Origin: Bacteroidota bacterium
GTDB taxonomy: Bacteria > Bacteroidota > Bacteroidia > Bacteroidales > DTGW01
DNA: 64,000 nt
Assembly: GCA_029550865.1 (NCBI GenBank)
Contig: JAKPGM010000057.1
Location: forward strand, 1 to 64,000
Direction: 5' to 3'
Position numbers and translations under genes: made by a program. This document shows positions 32,101 to 39,824 of the stretch, piece after piece. Each line of letters begins with the position of its first letter. The first letter of the stretch is position 1. The notes below the pieces were generated by a model, which saw only the letters and a list, made by a program, of their open reading frames with translations, was not told the DNA's origin and did not search any database.

Positions 32101-33227
32101 TAAGAGCAGGTATTTATCAGGTAAGGGTATGGAACAATATCGGTTGCGATACGGTTAAAACTTTCCAGGTCAAAATGGACGATACCTTACGCATCGACAC
32201 GGTGATTATCCCTGAAAGCTGTACCGGTGACGGGTCAATTGAGATTAAAGTACTTAATTCTTCCTACCCCTTCCGTTATCAGTGGCTCAATTCCGATACA
32301 GTCATCACTAAGGTGGATAGCGATACTATTCAATACCAGGGCAAGCAAGGTACATACGTACTTGCTATCTGGACACAGGATCATGTAGGCTGCGACCGGT
32401 TAGATACGCTGGTAATACCTTTCGATAATCCGCTGATGGTAGATGCTGGACCCGACACCACCATTTGTCGTGGCAAAGAATATATGTTACAGGGAAAAGC
32501 TTATTCGGGTCGTCTGTTGGGTGCTAATGAAGCCTTATACAACTGGTCACCTGTTCAAAATCTTGTAAACAATAAGGGCAACATACCCAATCCTGTAATT
32601 AAGCCCTATATTCCTAACAGCTACAACATTGATCAGGTAGCTTATGTATTGAATGTAACACTCGATCGTTGTCATCAAAGTGATACTGTAGTAATAACCT
32701 ACTATCCTTCTAATGGCGTATGGCTGCCAGCTGTCGATACCGCTGCTAAAGGGGAATATCAGATTATTCCAGTCATAGGCGGTACAGGCACCTATGTTCG
32801 TTACATGTGGACTCCACGGATGTATGTGCTATACAACAGCGACACTGCGAGAGTACTAACCCTTAACTTCCAGGGCGACTCATTAACCTATTACTTTACG
32901 GGAATTACTGCCGATGGTTGCTACGAGAAGGCATCCGTTTTGATCGTAGCCAGCCCCGATATCAAGCCCGATGATGCCTTTACGCCCAACGGCGATGGTA
33001 TCAACGACTTCTGGTATATCCCAAGAGCCGAATATTTCCCCGACATACACGTTAGGGTATTCAACCGCTGGGGTGACATCGTATATGAATCGATTGGCTA
33101 CAATAACGCCGACAAAGTTTGGAATGGCAAACGTAAAGGAAAAGACCTCCCCATTGGTACGTACTACTATGTGATAACTATGAGTGGTGGAAAGACGGCC
33201 AAGGGAACCGTAGCTATAATTAGATAA
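23199..33227 (+). CDS. Giant SprB-repeat surface protein with type-B T9SS C-terminal domain
   Basis: The 3342-residue protein is secreted. It has a signal peptide (to about residue 24), several Ig/PKD-like modules (about residues 100-780) including four closely related GPVCEGxTL...GTYTLTVTDGNGC units, and then more than a dozen SprB-type repeats (GTYxVxVTDxxGC with GGTPPYTY) to about residue 3000. The C-terminal domain (from about residue 3255) reads AFTPNGDGINDFWYIP, FNRWGDIVYES, LPIGTYYYVITMSGGKTAKG, the gliding-motility-associated type-B sorting signal. Relatives include SprB of Flavobacterium johnsoniae. It probably acts as a surface adhesin or filament. Many cysteines occur at fixed repeat positions. 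The PorP/SprF gene follows 12 bases later and is its likely secretion partner. The exact ligand is unknown. Confidence 0.93.
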   Translation: MIRKLILYMSFAIFPATVMHLQGQVSIDDVQVDSITCNGLSDGKIHVTISGGITPYVYIIQRVWPNPQTYSQTTSSTTVTFTGLEASNLYTLTVLDDNGNGAPVNYGPYIAVKQPPVLSVNITNASPFCVNNNVQLHGNPTGGNGSYTHEWSGTGAVFLNQTDIENPIFNSNVAGSYTLKYKAEDFKGCADSMEINITVNSLPSVTFGGSLTPQCANSTTYTLTGGSPAGGTYSGPGVSGTNFNASASGGPGTKIITYTYTDGNGCSNSATNTIDVMALPTASASNNGPVCEGSTLQLFGSGSGTAPISYQWSGPLGYSNNTQNPIVSSSATTAMSGTYTLTVTDGNSCTNQATTNASVIAAPPAPTGLTNQQRCGDGTLSFNASAANSNDSIQWSYDGSTIVFKAKTPSTFTTGVLTAPTTITVYARVKTQSGGCLSSWVSATGNVYSNPTAVPSSNSPVCEGGTLTLSALPNGMTSYSWTGPNGYSSSSQNPTVTANATSAHAGTYTLTVVDGNGCSDTKNTSVTVNPKPNTFNVTGGGSYCAGGNGVAVGLSGSQTGVNYQLKRNGVNTGSPVPGTGNALNFGLQTLAGTYTVEATNTSTGCTATMNGSAIVVVNTPPTPSASNNGPVCEGNTLSLSALPASGVTYQWTGPNGFSSTSQNPVVSSAATPAMSGSYKLVITDGNGCKDSTTTTATVNPKPAVTASSNSPVCGLNTLELYGGPNGMASYSWTGPFGYTSSSQNPTRPNALPSFGGTYTLTVTDMNGCTNTASTAVTVYAPANISYNLTDPTVCYYEDAVVTLSGSQNGGYQYTIFRESDNVQVTLPQNGNGTSLQFTIPASSILNVGSNQFYCLIVTPQGCPYTVTNRAIVTKRAEIQKNLTTSNALCFGQNGTITSVPSSGTSPYTMSITGPSGSFGALSQSVTPGTYQVVVKDANSCLSSTTPVTITEPNPITFDIDSASPSCTGSNDGYINFINVAGGTTPYQYSIRGNDPGEYTSNPNFSSLAPDVYYAIVKDVNGCLSDSVTVPLNQGGQIFVSHSLAPALVCYGDSGQLTLSASGGSGNYQFSVSTTAGVPGTWTSNTVFKIRGGVNYYGFARDVVTGCIGYANNGNPISIASAPPVVIVINSIVAATCYNTADGKILLGNSSGGKGGPYTYYVDGISNGTRNFTNLLPGTHTILVVGAGGCSEDSVVNVPSPPAIVYDSITTVALQCPDDMTGEIHIHNPSGGTPPLEYTINSLPYGSSTDFTGLDGGTYDVKIRDAIGCINSTPITVAEPAPISIASATGDTVCSGGMGTITVVAAGGTAPYTYTLTPGPVVQGTGVFTNLPAGTYNVSVTDSKGCAPADTDVSVVTSTGVNIQVVAQNIKCKGDNSGSISILASGGVEPYQYSINGDVPSQYQSSPIFTNLTAGTYDVYVKDACGSHSYGTVTLNEPASAITISSVNAIPVSGCKGSPTGAIVINASGGSGTLLYSIDGGINYQASNIFNNLLAGTYNIAVTDDSLCVANTTATITEPNPLQIASIATTKVNGHIKGTATVDVPPATSGAGNLVYWYDNNPPQASNIFTNLDTGTYMAHVRDQNLCEDSMQFTITDTLSLVVNITTTPVTCYGGTDGRIDTSISGGQPPYTFSITPFVADLTQVPAGTYQITVTDANLSTVIQTVSVTQPNAVGATYNIVGYNGSPGTGSITVNGTGGNGGYQYSFNNGPFGPTNTFTDLMPGFYRIITRDGMGCSGPDTTIEIVDERILSLYPVTYSDVACYGSNSGTATVHIKSGTPPFTIRLRKGSVTIGTIVTNLKDYTFTNLSAGNYQFNVRHFYSPPSVNSEVFTINELATSLLTITNITTVPQTNIIPNGEIHITASGGVGSMASYEFSIDGGATFTMNAGNFTGLVGDSTYQIAVKDQVGCIIDSIAYVPYGLPLNVQFSKTNETCTGLGDGTIRYKVISGRKPYFYSFNGAPYVAAPDSFTFTMLPPGAYTLSIIDSNNDTASYATVIDPASPVIIDSIVATPSDGSNGTLTVYTSGGSGIFTFTATSYHHGIFTNGGNNIFTGLPADTFIVRVDDICSFAEQTAIVPQDTILFANVSIEPVKCIQPFLQAYINIEPLNAAPGLVTYEAIHAVTNDYYVQFNNGNVEVNDTGTYYIHAFDSQGKHFRDTVTVTAIVTPILVSIDPIIQPCSAGGQTNIFTNTTGGQAPYTYRWYKLPNFTTIIGTEKDLLNVGEGKYAVVVTDTYGCSVQMVDSVVVSNVQILNIATTNSTCNVGLTDGTITVTAIGKGAIQYIWNGGVSTSPVITGVGAGTYTVTAINESGCSDSRTVTVASNDSLMNLWTFDNQTCVGEGFIQYDVTIGHPDYTFIQVGLDTLVTSNTSYRRTLVPGSYTFKLIDQKGCFDTIHVDILPKPAFDTIVIDSVKVVKSTGANGSITVYATGSYPPLIYKITSATTSTTINNGTNNVFTGLVADTYYIEVTDFSSCAFAYDTVEVGLDTVLNVAITIRDSVCNGAVVYLTPLNAYGNVNYQITTDSVNFFINHISDSVFTVSHTGWYHIEVSDQAGKSFQLDTFIVVATPGLFAIVDSAIYPECNTGTVGSIYMRIGGGTPPYTYFWRNTITGDTISIQQLGLIDAPLGYYAFTVNDNAGCSFTHLDSITVSQVSIVSVDTVKSHCSQLNPTGKITVTVQGRAPFYFLWLNLSDLSIVKEGIVATNRDSIVNVPAGQYLVRVIDANNCILPDTVIKLEAYNPLRATLALLEMPKCYSVSNPSSEGILSVQMQNGVAPYTYNWILNSDTTLIRRVDSVSAIADTLTGAFAATYRIIVRDGNYCFFDTLYNITAKDSVDFDIQVLNHATCTNLGSVVIKFTKGVGPFAYQWLGQPFDTITVDSITNNALTAGNYPFTLVDDSGCIVTKPVIIEQSEYFRLDSVIAYEKCNAFGSVALQLSQTAYPAYLKWIDEGDTLVLNSISDIIPTKDGLRAGIYQVRVWNNIGCDTVKTFQVKMDDTLRIDTVIIPESCTGDGSIEIKVLNSSYPFRYQWLNSDTVITKVDSDTIQYQGKQGTYVLAIWTQDHVGCDRLDTLVIPFDNPLMVDAGPDTTICRGKEYMLQGKAYSGRLLGANEALYNWSPVQNLVNNKGNIPNPVIKPYIPNSYNIDQVAYVLNVTLDRCHQSDTVVITYYPSNGVWLPAVDTAAKGEYQIIPVIGGTGTYVRYMWTPRMYVLYNSDTARVLTLNFQGDSLTYYFTGITADGCYEKASVLIVASPDIKPDDAFTPNGDGINDFWYIPRAEYFPDIHVRVFNRWGDIVYESIGYNNADKVWNGKRKGKDLPIGTYYYVITMSGGKTAKGTVAIIR
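24044..25538 (+). repeat. Four related Ig/PKD-like modules inside the giant surface protein
   Basis: Units begin near 24044, 24561, 25063 and 25312 and share PVC-G-TL, a central SYxWTGPxGYSSSSQNP, GTYTLTVTDGNGC and, in two, VNPKP. They are clearly more alike to each other than to the rest of the protein, which points to duplication inside the gene. The second and third are separated from their predecessors by unlike modules. Confidence 0.8.
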
Positions 33228-33239
33228 TCTCGAAATTAA

Positions 33240-34157
33240 GTGACTATGAAACGGAGTGTATTGATATTTTTTGTGATGGCAATGTGTGGAAAATATATTT
33301 ACTCACAGCAATTGCCCTTATATTCGCAGTACATGCATAATCCATTTATATTAAACCCTGCAGTTGCTGGGACGTATCATTATTTTCAGGCCAGGTTGAT
33401 GTCGCGATTGCAATGGATTGGTTTTCCCGATGCACCAGTTACCAACTCATTAAGTGTATTTGGTCCGTTTAGTGGGAAAAACAAAGACATGGGATATGGA
33501 GTTACTCTTTATAGTGATATTACCTCACCCACCAGTAGATTGGGAATGAAAGGAGCGTACGCCTATAATATTGCGTTGAATGACCACATTCGCATGTCGT
33601 TTGCAGCTGCCCTTGGATTTTTTCAATTTAAATACGATGGTACCAACCTACAAATGTATGCTCCCGACCCCGTAGCACCAAAAGCGGTAAAGTCGGAGTT
33701 CGAACCCGATGGTATGCTTGGCGTATTGGTATATTCCGGCCTCTTTCAGGTGGGTCTCTCGGTGGATAATCTTTTCAACAATAAATTTAACGTTAATCCC
33801 GACCAAACCAATGTGACCAGTTTTGGTAAACTTTTACGCCATTATTACCTATTAGGTTCTTACAACTGGATTCATAACCGTCGTTGGACGACCGAATGCA
33901 GTGCTGTAGTGAAGGCAGTTGAAGGATTTAATGTACCTGTGCAGTTTGACCTCAACGTAAGGGAATGGTATCGAAATACTGCATGGTTTGGAATGTCGTA
34001 TCGTTCGATGGATGCTATTGCAGTATTGGTTGGCTATATCTTCAACAAACGCATTTATGCGGGTTATGCATTCGACTTCAACCTATCGGCTATCAGAGCC
34101 TATAACTTTGGTAGTCACGAAATTATGCTGGGATACCGTTTTAACACGCTTAAGTAG
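33240..34157 (+). CDS. PorP/SprF-family type IX secretion membrane protein
   Basis: The 305-residue outer-membrane protein has a signal peptide ending near SQQ and the family hallmark LPLYSQYMHNPFILNPAVAG, followed by a beta-barrel (GYGVTLYSDITSPTSRLGMKGAYAY) and a final strand HEIMLGYRFN. In Flavobacterium SprF is needed for export of SprB; type-B T9SS substrates are commonly paired with a PorP/SprF gene. Here it follows the giant protein after 12 bases and is almost certainly cotranscribed. Its last 8 bases overlap the 3' end of nadB on the other strand. Confidence 0.93.
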   Translation: MTMKRSVLIFFVMAMCGKYIYSQQLPLYSQYMHNPFILNPAVAGTYHYFQARLMSRLQWIGFPDAPVTNSLSVFGPFSGKNKDMGYGVTLYSDITSPTSRLGMKGAYAYNIALNDHIRMSFAAALGFFQFKYDGTNLQMYAPDPVAPKAVKSEFEPDGMLGVLVYSGLFQVGLSVDNLFNNKFNVNPDQTNVTSFGKLLRHYYLLGSYNWIHNRRWTTECSAVVKAVEGFNVPVQFDLNVREWYRNTAWFGMSYRSMDAIAVLVGYIFNKRIYAGYAFDFNLSAIRAYNFGSHEIMLGYRFNTLK

Positions 34158-35730
34158 GGGTACCTTTTTTGCGGGGGGGATAGTCAACGTTATAATGCAA
34201 GCCAACGCTTTGCTTGCGTTGTTGTGCGCTTTTGATAATTAGATAGCTAACCTCCACAAGGTTGCGCAGTTCGCATAGCATACGCGAAACCTTCGAACGT
34301 TTGTACAACTCCTCAGTTTCTTCAAAAATCAGGTTTATTCGCTGAGCCGCACGTTGAAGTCGCAAATTGCTTCGAACAATCGCCACATAGCTACTCATGA
34401 TTTGTTGCGTTTCCTTCATGCTCTGCGTGATAAGAATCATTTCCTCGGGATTAGTGGTACCCTCGTCGTTCCAGGGGGGAATTCCCTCGGGAATATGGTA
34501 GTTTTTGAAATGGCTTATTGCATCTATAGCAGCCCGATGCCCAAATACAGCAGCCTCCAGCAAAGAATTAGAAGCTAACCTGTTGGCACCATGTAAACCT
34601 GTACAGGCTGTTTCCCCAGCAGCATACAAGCGATTGATCCACGAACGTCCATTCATGTCTACCTTTATTCCGCCACAGAGGTAATGTGCGGCGGGCGCTA
34701 CCGGTATCATATCCTTCGACATATCAATGCCAATGGAAAGACATTTTTGATAAATATTGGGGAAATGTTCAAACAAAGCCTTTTTCTCGATATGACGGGC
34801 ATCGAGGTACACATAATCGTGCCCCGACAACTTCATTTCGCTGTCGATAGCACGAGCTACTATATCACGTGGAGCCAGAGAACCGCGAGGGTCATATTTA
34901 TGCATAAATTCTTCACCATTTTGATTGCGAAGGATAGCGCCGAAGCCTCTTAAAGCCTCTGTGATTAAAAATGAGGGACGTTCGCCAGGATTATACAACG
35001 CTGTGGGATGGAATTGGACAAATTCCATATCTTCCACAATTCCTTTCGCACGATATACCATAGCTATACCATCGCCTGTTGCCGTAGGGGGATTGGTAGT
35101 GGTGTGATATACATTGCCAATACCACCGGTGGCCATAAGCGTTACCCTGGCCAGGATGGTTTTTACCTGTCCACTTTCACAGTCCAGTACATAAGCTCCG
35201 TAACACTCAATGTTATTGTAGTACCTTTTAACCAACACACCCAGATGGTGTTGCGTAATGATATCGATGGCAAAATGATTTTCATACACGGTAATATTAG
35301 GGTGCTCACTTACCTGTTTAACCAGAGCACGTTGAATTTCAGCACCCGTTATATCTTTATAGTGTAATATTCGATTTTCGGAATGTCCTCCTTCTCTACC
35401 CAAATCAAAATTTCCATCGCTGGTTTTGTCGAATTTTACCCCCCATTCTATCAACTCTTTAATGCGTGCAGGAGCTTCCTCGACTACCATTCTTACTACA
35501 TCGACATTACATAGCCCATCCCCACAAATAAGGGTATCCTCAATATGTTTTTCGAAACTATCGGGTTCGTATGTTACAGCCGCTATTCCTCCTTGAGCAT
35601 AGCTGGTATTAGTCTCGGTTATTTTCGACTTGGTAATAACGCAAACTTTACCATGGTCGGCAACTTTTAGGGCAAAGGACAACCCCGCCAGTCCCGAACC
35701 TATTACCAGAAAATCAAACCTTTCTTCCAT
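34150..35730 (-). CDS. nadB: L-aspartate oxidase
   Basis: This 526-residue flavoprotein oxidises L-aspartate to iminoaspartate, the first step of de novo NAD synthesis. It shows the FAD-binding FLVIGSGLAGLSFAL, the substrate loop TNTSYAQGGIAAV, the QFHPTALYNPGERPSFLITEALRGFGA segment with active-site His/Arg residues, and the C-terminal helical domain. Length is normal. nadA and nadC are not next to it. The 3' end overlaps the convergent PorP/SprF gene by 8 bases. bamA lies upstream on the same strand with a gap of 60 bases. Confidence 0.96.
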   Translation of the reverse strand: MEERFDFLVIGSGLAGLSFALKVADHGKVCVITKSKITETNTSYAQGGIAAVTYEPDSFEKHIEDTLICGDGLCNVDVVRMVVEEAPARIKELIEWGVKFDKTSDGNFDLGREGGHSENRILHYKDITGAEIQRALVKQVSEHPNITVYENHFAIDIITQHHLGVLVKRYYNNIECYGAYVLDCESGQVKTILARVTLMATGGIGNVYHTTTNPPTATGDGIAMVYRAKGIVEDMEFVQFHPTALYNPGERPSFLITEALRGFGAILRNQNGEEFMHKYDPRGSLAPRDIVARAIDSEMKLSGHDYVYLDARHIEKKALFEHFPNIYQKCLSIGIDMSKDMIPVAPAAHYLCGGIKVDMNGRSWINRLYAAGETACTGLHGANRLASNSLLEAAVFGHRAAIDAISHFKNYHIPEGIPPWNDEGTTNPEEMILITQSMKETQQIMSSYVAIVRSNLRLQRAAQRINLIFEETEELYKRSKVSRMLCELRNLVEVSYLIIKSAQQRKQSVGLHYNVDYPPRKKGTPT

Positions 35731-35790
35731 ACCCCTATATTGAATTATCCTCGGACGAAGAAAAATGCTCCTACATGTACATTTTCAGCC

Positions 35791-38286
35791 TCAGAACTGC
35801 TGTCCCATGATAAACTGGGGTTGCCAACCGGATCTTTGACCTCCAATTTTATCAAACCCATACCCCATATCGAAACCTATCATGCCGAGCATTGGCAGGA
35901 AAATTCGTATCCCCACACCAGCTGCACGCTTTACATCAAACGGATTAAAGTACCGTATATCCGACCAGCAATTGCCCGCTTCGGCAAAGAGCGTTCCATA
36001 TATAGTTGCCTGTTCTTTAAGGGTAATAGGATAACGCAGTTCGGCAGTAAAACGATCGTAAATACGACCTGCCCTTATACCATTCTCAGTAGGAGTAAGC
36101 GCATCGTCGGTATATCCACGCATTGGGATAATTTCCGAGTTAGTAATACTGTAACCTATCATACCACTCCCCCCCATGGTATATTGCTCAATGGGGGTAT
36201 ATCCCGTCGATTTTTTATATCGTCCAAGAATTCCAAAATTGGCACGTGTCATAAACACCAGATTGCCTACAATAGACATATAAGTTTCTGCCCGAATAGT
36301 CCATTTATGGAATTCTGCCCATTTATATTTCTCGGCTGTAGACAAAGTAGAATAATCCTTACCGTTGAACAACGAATAAGGGGGCGTAAGTTTCAGACCA
36401 ATAGAGAACCACGAACCCGACCTTGGATAAATATACTGATCAAGTGAATTACGACCAAAATTAATACTATAGTAAAAACTATTGATGCTCCCTGTAGAAT
36501 CGTTATAAACAATGGGGTACTTCTTAAACTTGTAACGATCTATCCCAACCGATTGTTGCAAAGTAAAATAATCATCAGGCCATTTAAGCCGCTTTCCAAG
36601 GCTAATGGTTGCCCCCATGATATCGAAATAAGACTCGGTTGGCTGCAGCAAGCCTTTCAAACTATTATATTCCATAGCATTGTAATGGCTATAAAAAAGG
36701 CTTAACGAAAAAGCATTAGGTTTTTTTCCACCAAACCATGGGTCGGAAAAGGTAGAACTTAAAGACATGTATTGTTTGCCATTAGTCTGGAATCGGAAGC
36801 TCAACGTTTGAGCATCGCCCGAGGGTACAGGTCGCCACTCTTTCCAGTTGAAAAAGTTACGATACGAAAAATTGTTGAAACTTATCCCAATAGAACCTAT
36901 AAATCCATAATATCCACCCCATCCTCCCGAAAGTTCGAGTTGGTCGCTGGCTCGCTCACTAAGCTTGTACTGAAGATCAACGGTACTGTTGGCTGGATTA
37001 GGAATAGGAACCGGCTCAATCTTCTCGGGTTCGAATAATCCCAGTGTAGCCAACTCACGGACACTACGCACAATATCAGACTTACTAAACAATTCCCCAG
37101 GTAAAGTTCTCAGCTCTCGACGCGCTACATGCTCGTTTGTCTTTGTATTTCCGGTAATTATTATATTGTTGAAGGTAGCCTGTTTCCCCTCGTATATTCG
37201 CATTTCAAAATCAATAGAATCGTTTTCGATTTTTGTTTCTACAGGCGTTACGTTAAAAAATAGATACCCATTATCGAGATATAACGACGATACTGCATCA
37301 TCATCGGTCTGTAAACGCTTATCCAGAGTTTTCTGATTAAAAACATCCCCTTTCTTAATACCTAAAATATTGGAAAGAAGCTCCGAAGGATATTTTGTGT
37401 TACCCACCCAGGTGATATTACGAAAGTAATACTTATGACCCTCGTAAATGTTGATATACAGAATTATACGATTCGGAGCCGCAAATCCGATAGAATCGGA
37501 AACAATCTTGGCATCACGATACCCTTTTTCATTGTATAAATCAATGATTTTAGCCTTATCATCCTGATATTTGGGTTCGATGTATTTGGAAGAATTCCAG
37601 AATTTCCAATCGCGTCTTTTGGTATCTTTCATCGCCCTGCGTAACGCAGAAGCCTTGATGTTATTGTTGCCTGTAAAAACAATGTCTTTGATTTTTACCC
37701 GCTTGTTCTTGGTAATTTTTAGCTTAAGATCCACTGCATTGGGACGCGTCGTATCGGGTTTATGCTCAACCTCAACCTGTACATTAAAAAATCCTTTTTC
37801 CCGATAAAATTTTTTCACAATAGTAATCGCATCATTAATTACATTTTCAGTAAGCTGACTTCCCACACGAAAATTGAGTTTTTCCTTCAAATCTTTCTGA
37901 TCCGATTTGCTTACCCCTTCAATGGAAAAATTAGCAATACGAGGTCTTTCCTTTAGATATATATCTATCGCCACATGATTCCCGGAGGTAATGCGATAAG
38001 AAACCTGCACATCCTCAAAGAGGCCATGTTCCCAGAATTTTTTCACAATTTTACTTACCTCATCACCGGGAAGGGTGATAGGAGTACCTGTTGCTAACCC
38101 CGACATATTGGCCAAAACATGTTGATCGAGATAACGAACTCCTGAAATCGTTACCGTATCAATGATATATTCCCGGGGCCTGCTATAATCAGCAATGATC
38201 AGCGAATCAGCAGCGTTTTGAGCAGAAATTCCTGAAGCAAAAACAAACGAAAAAGAAAAAAACAAAAAAAATCTTGAGAACTTCAT
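35791..38286 (-). CDS. bamA: Outer-membrane protein assembly factor BamA
   Basis: This Omp85-family protein inserts beta-barrel proteins into the outer membrane. A signal peptide (FFLFFSFSFVFASGISAQ) is followed by POTRA domains (YIIDTVTISGVRYLDQHVLANMSGL, INIYEGHKYYFRNITWVGN and others) and a C-terminal barrel with RAGRIYDRFTAELRYPI and IGFDMGYGFD. The track ORF opens at 38454 inside uppS; ATG at 38286 (MKFSRFFLFF) starts the signal peptide and gives 831 residues. It is in the minus-strand cluster DUF6089-uppS-bamA, a neighbourhood often seen in Bacteroidota. Confidence 0.95.
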   Translation of the reverse strand: MKFSRFFLFFSFSFVFASGISAQNAADSLIIADYSRPREYIIDTVTISGVRYLDQHVLANMSGLATGTPITLPGDEVSKIVKKFWEHGLFEDVQVSYRITSGNHVAIDIYLKERPRIANFSIEGVSKSDQKDLKEKLNFRVGSQLTENVINDAITIVKKFYREKGFFNVQVEVEHKPDTTRPNAVDLKLKITKNKRVKIKDIVFTGNNNIKASALRRAMKDTKRRDWKFWNSSKYIEPKYQDDKAKIIDLYNEKGYRDAKIVSDSIGFAAPNRIILYINIYEGHKYYFRNITWVGNTKYPSELLSNILGIKKGDVFNQKTLDKRLQTDDDAVSSLYLDNGYLFFNVTPVETKIENDSIDFEMRIYEGKQATFNNIIITGNTKTNEHVARRELRTLPGELFSKSDIVRSVRELATLGLFEPEKIEPVPIPNPANSTVDLQYKLSERASDQLELSGGWGGYYGFIGSIGISFNNFSYRNFFNWKEWRPVPSGDAQTLSFRFQTNGKQYMSLSSTFSDPWFGGKKPNAFSLSLFYSHYNAMEYNSLKGLLQPTESYFDIMGATISLGKRLKWPDDYFTLQQSVGIDRYKFKKYPIVYNDSTGSINSFYYSINFGRNSLDQYIYPRSGSWFSIGLKLTPPYSLFNGKDYSTLSTAEKYKWAEFHKWTIRAETYMSIVGNLVFMTRANFGILGRYKKSTGYTPIEQYTMGGSGMIGYSITNSEIIPMRGYTDDALTPTENGIRAGRIYDRFTAELRYPITLKEQATIYGTLFAEAGNCWSDIRYFNPFDVKRAAGVGIRIFLPMLGMIGFDMGYGFDKIGGQRSGWQPQFIMGQQF

Positions 38287-38365
38287 TTGAATGGATTTAA
38301 GCATATAATAGCACATATAAAACGCAAACATAATGGAAAAAATATTACCATCCTCCACAAAAACG

Positions 38366-39139
38366 TTAAGAGTTGTTATTTGCATTGGGGGTAACTTCAC
38401 TAACCAACTGGTCACTTGTTTTTCCAAAACGTCGTTCGCGTTTTTGAAAATCAAGGATGGCCTCGAAAAAATGCTCCTTACGGAAGTCGGGCCATAGAAT
38501 AGGAGTAAAGTATAATTCTGTGTAAGCTATTTGCCAAAGTAAAAAGTTACTTATTCGATACTCGCCACTGGTACGAATAAGCAATTCGGGATAAGGCATG
38601 AAGCTGCTCTGCATGTACTGATAAAAAGTCTCGTCGTTGAGCTGTTCGGGGGTAATTTTTCCTTCACAGGCAAGCTGCACTATATTTTTTATCGCATGCA
38701 AAAGTTCCCAGCGACCACTATAACTTAACGCCAACACCAGAGAAAGACCGGTATTGCTTGCGGTAAGCTCAATGGTATTGTTTAATTGCTTATGAACATT
38801 TGCAGGGAGGCTATCCAGGTCACCAATAGCAAGAAGTCGTACATTATTATCCTGAAGCGTTTTAATCTCGGTATTGAGAGTAGAAATGAGCAAATGCATA
38901 AGCGCATTGACCTCGTTTTGAGGTCGTTTCCAATTTTCGGTCGAAAATGCATAAAGGGTAAGAAACTTAATACCCAGCTCGGCAGCTGCTTCTACCGTTT
39001 CACGAACGGCTTTTACCCCATTCTGGTGCCCAAAAATCCGCTGGTTGCCTTTTTTCTTTGCCCAACGGCCATTACCATCCATGATTACAGCTACATGCTG
39101 GGGTAATTTGTTACGGTCGATCTTGTCCTTGAGTTCCAT
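38366..39139 (-). CDS. uppS: Undecaprenyl diphosphate synthase (isoprenyl transferase)
   Basis: The 257-residue cis-prenyltransferase makes the C55 lipid carrier used in peptidoglycan and O-antigen synthesis. The catalytic Asp21 lies in VAVIMDGNGRWAKKKG, and TLYAFSTENWKRP and LLIRTSGEYRISNFLLWQ are the other conserved segments. The start codon abuts the stop of the DUF6089 gene with no gap, and bamA follows about 80 bases later. The three genes are clearly one operon for envelope biogenesis. Confidence 0.96.
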   Translation of the reverse strand: MELKDKIDRNKLPQHVAVIMDGNGRWAKKKGNQRIFGHQNGVKAVRETVEAAAELGIKFLTLYAFSTENWKRPQNEVNALMHLLISTLNTEIKTLQDNNVRLLAIGDLDSLPANVHKQLNNTIELTASNTGLSLVLALSYSGRWELLHAIKNIVQLACEGKITPEQLNDETFYQYMQSSFMPYPELLIRTSGEYRISNFLLWQIAYTELYFTPILWPDFRKEHFFEAILDFQKRERRFGKTSDQLVSEVTPNANNNS

Positions 39140-39802
39140 TTATTCTTTTTTATATGCTGGACATTCCTGCTTGGTAGTGAATACTTTGTAAGTAACGAAT
39201 ACGTTTGCGAATGAGATCCAATCGTTGTTGTGCCAAATCGACTTCATGTTGGCCGGTACCTCATTTTCTACCCCATCGAGCCGATCGTTGAAAAGCTTGC
39301 GATAGTTCCACTGAACCCCCATACTCCAGTATTTCCCAATGGTTGTACGAACCCCTACCGCAAAAGGCCACGATAGCATTAAACTTTTTACCTGCGAACG
39401 GGTAGCAAAATCCAGTGCTAATCCACTGGATACAAAAGGGCTAAACGATATCTTTCGCGGTGCAAATTTAAGGGGTAAAAAGTTAAATTCAAACTGAAGT
39501 GCAAAATCAAAAGCAGGTGTGGCAAAAGAAGCATTCCGACGCTGTTGATAATCATCGGAAAAATCAGCATCATTGGCTCGCAAACGAACATAGTTAGCTT
39601 CAAACTTAATTACATGCCGCATGTTCAAATTGTGCCTGAAAACAATACCCAAATCTATTCCCGGTGCATAAAAAGGAACCGTAGGATTGATATCGCCCAT
39701 ATAATACCCACCTCCCACAGCCAGTCCTAGGTCTACCTTCGATTGGGACAACAGGAACAACGTAACACACTGAAATGCAAGCAATACAACAACTTTTTTC
39801 AC
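39140..39802 (-). CDS. DUF6089-like outer-membrane beta-barrel protein
   Basis: The 220-residue protein has a signal peptide ending near LLSQS and a small barrel: DLGLAVGGGYYMGDINP, YAPGIDLGIVFRHNLNMRHVIKFEANY, and PFAVGVRTTIGKYWSMGVQWNYRKLF. The phrase YYMGDINP with the following barrel is typical of the DUF6089 family found beside uppS and bamA in Bacteroidota. Function is unknown; an envelope or secretion role is inferred from context. A -7 box lies just upstream of the start. Confidence 0.8.
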   Translation of the reverse strand: MKKVVVLLAFQCVTLFLLSQSKVDLGLAVGGGYYMGDINPTVPFYAPGIDLGIVFRHNLNMRHVIKFEANYVRLRANDADFSDDYQQRRNASFATPAFDFALQFEFNFLPLKFAPRKISFSPFVSSGLALDFATRSQVKSLMLSWPFAVGVRTTIGKYWSMGVQWNYRKLFNDRLDGVENEVPANMKSIWHNNDWISFANVFVTYKVFTTKQECPAYKKE

Positions 39803-39816
39803 CCTTCGTTTTTTTG

Positions 39817-39824
39817 CAAATGTA
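39817..39824 (-). promoter_or_regulatory. -7 box for the DUF6089-uppS-bamA operon
   Basis: On the minus strand this reads TACATTTGC, an exact TAnnTTTG match, 14 bases before the start codon of the DUF6089 gene. The predicted transcript would have a very short leader. Confidence 0.5.

Noticed and set aside
23199-33227. Giant gene as an assembly artefact or CRISPR-like repeat
   Set aside because: One open frame with diverged protein repeats, a signal peptide and a proper C-terminal sorting domain shows a real gene.
35740-36447. 235-residue plus-strand ORF
   Set aside because: It is fully antisense to the barrel region of bamA and near nadB; its translation has no domain-like features, so it is a shadow.
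38287-38454. N-terminal extension of bamA in the track
   Set aside because: These 56 residues overlap uppS and precede a perfect signal peptide start at 38286.
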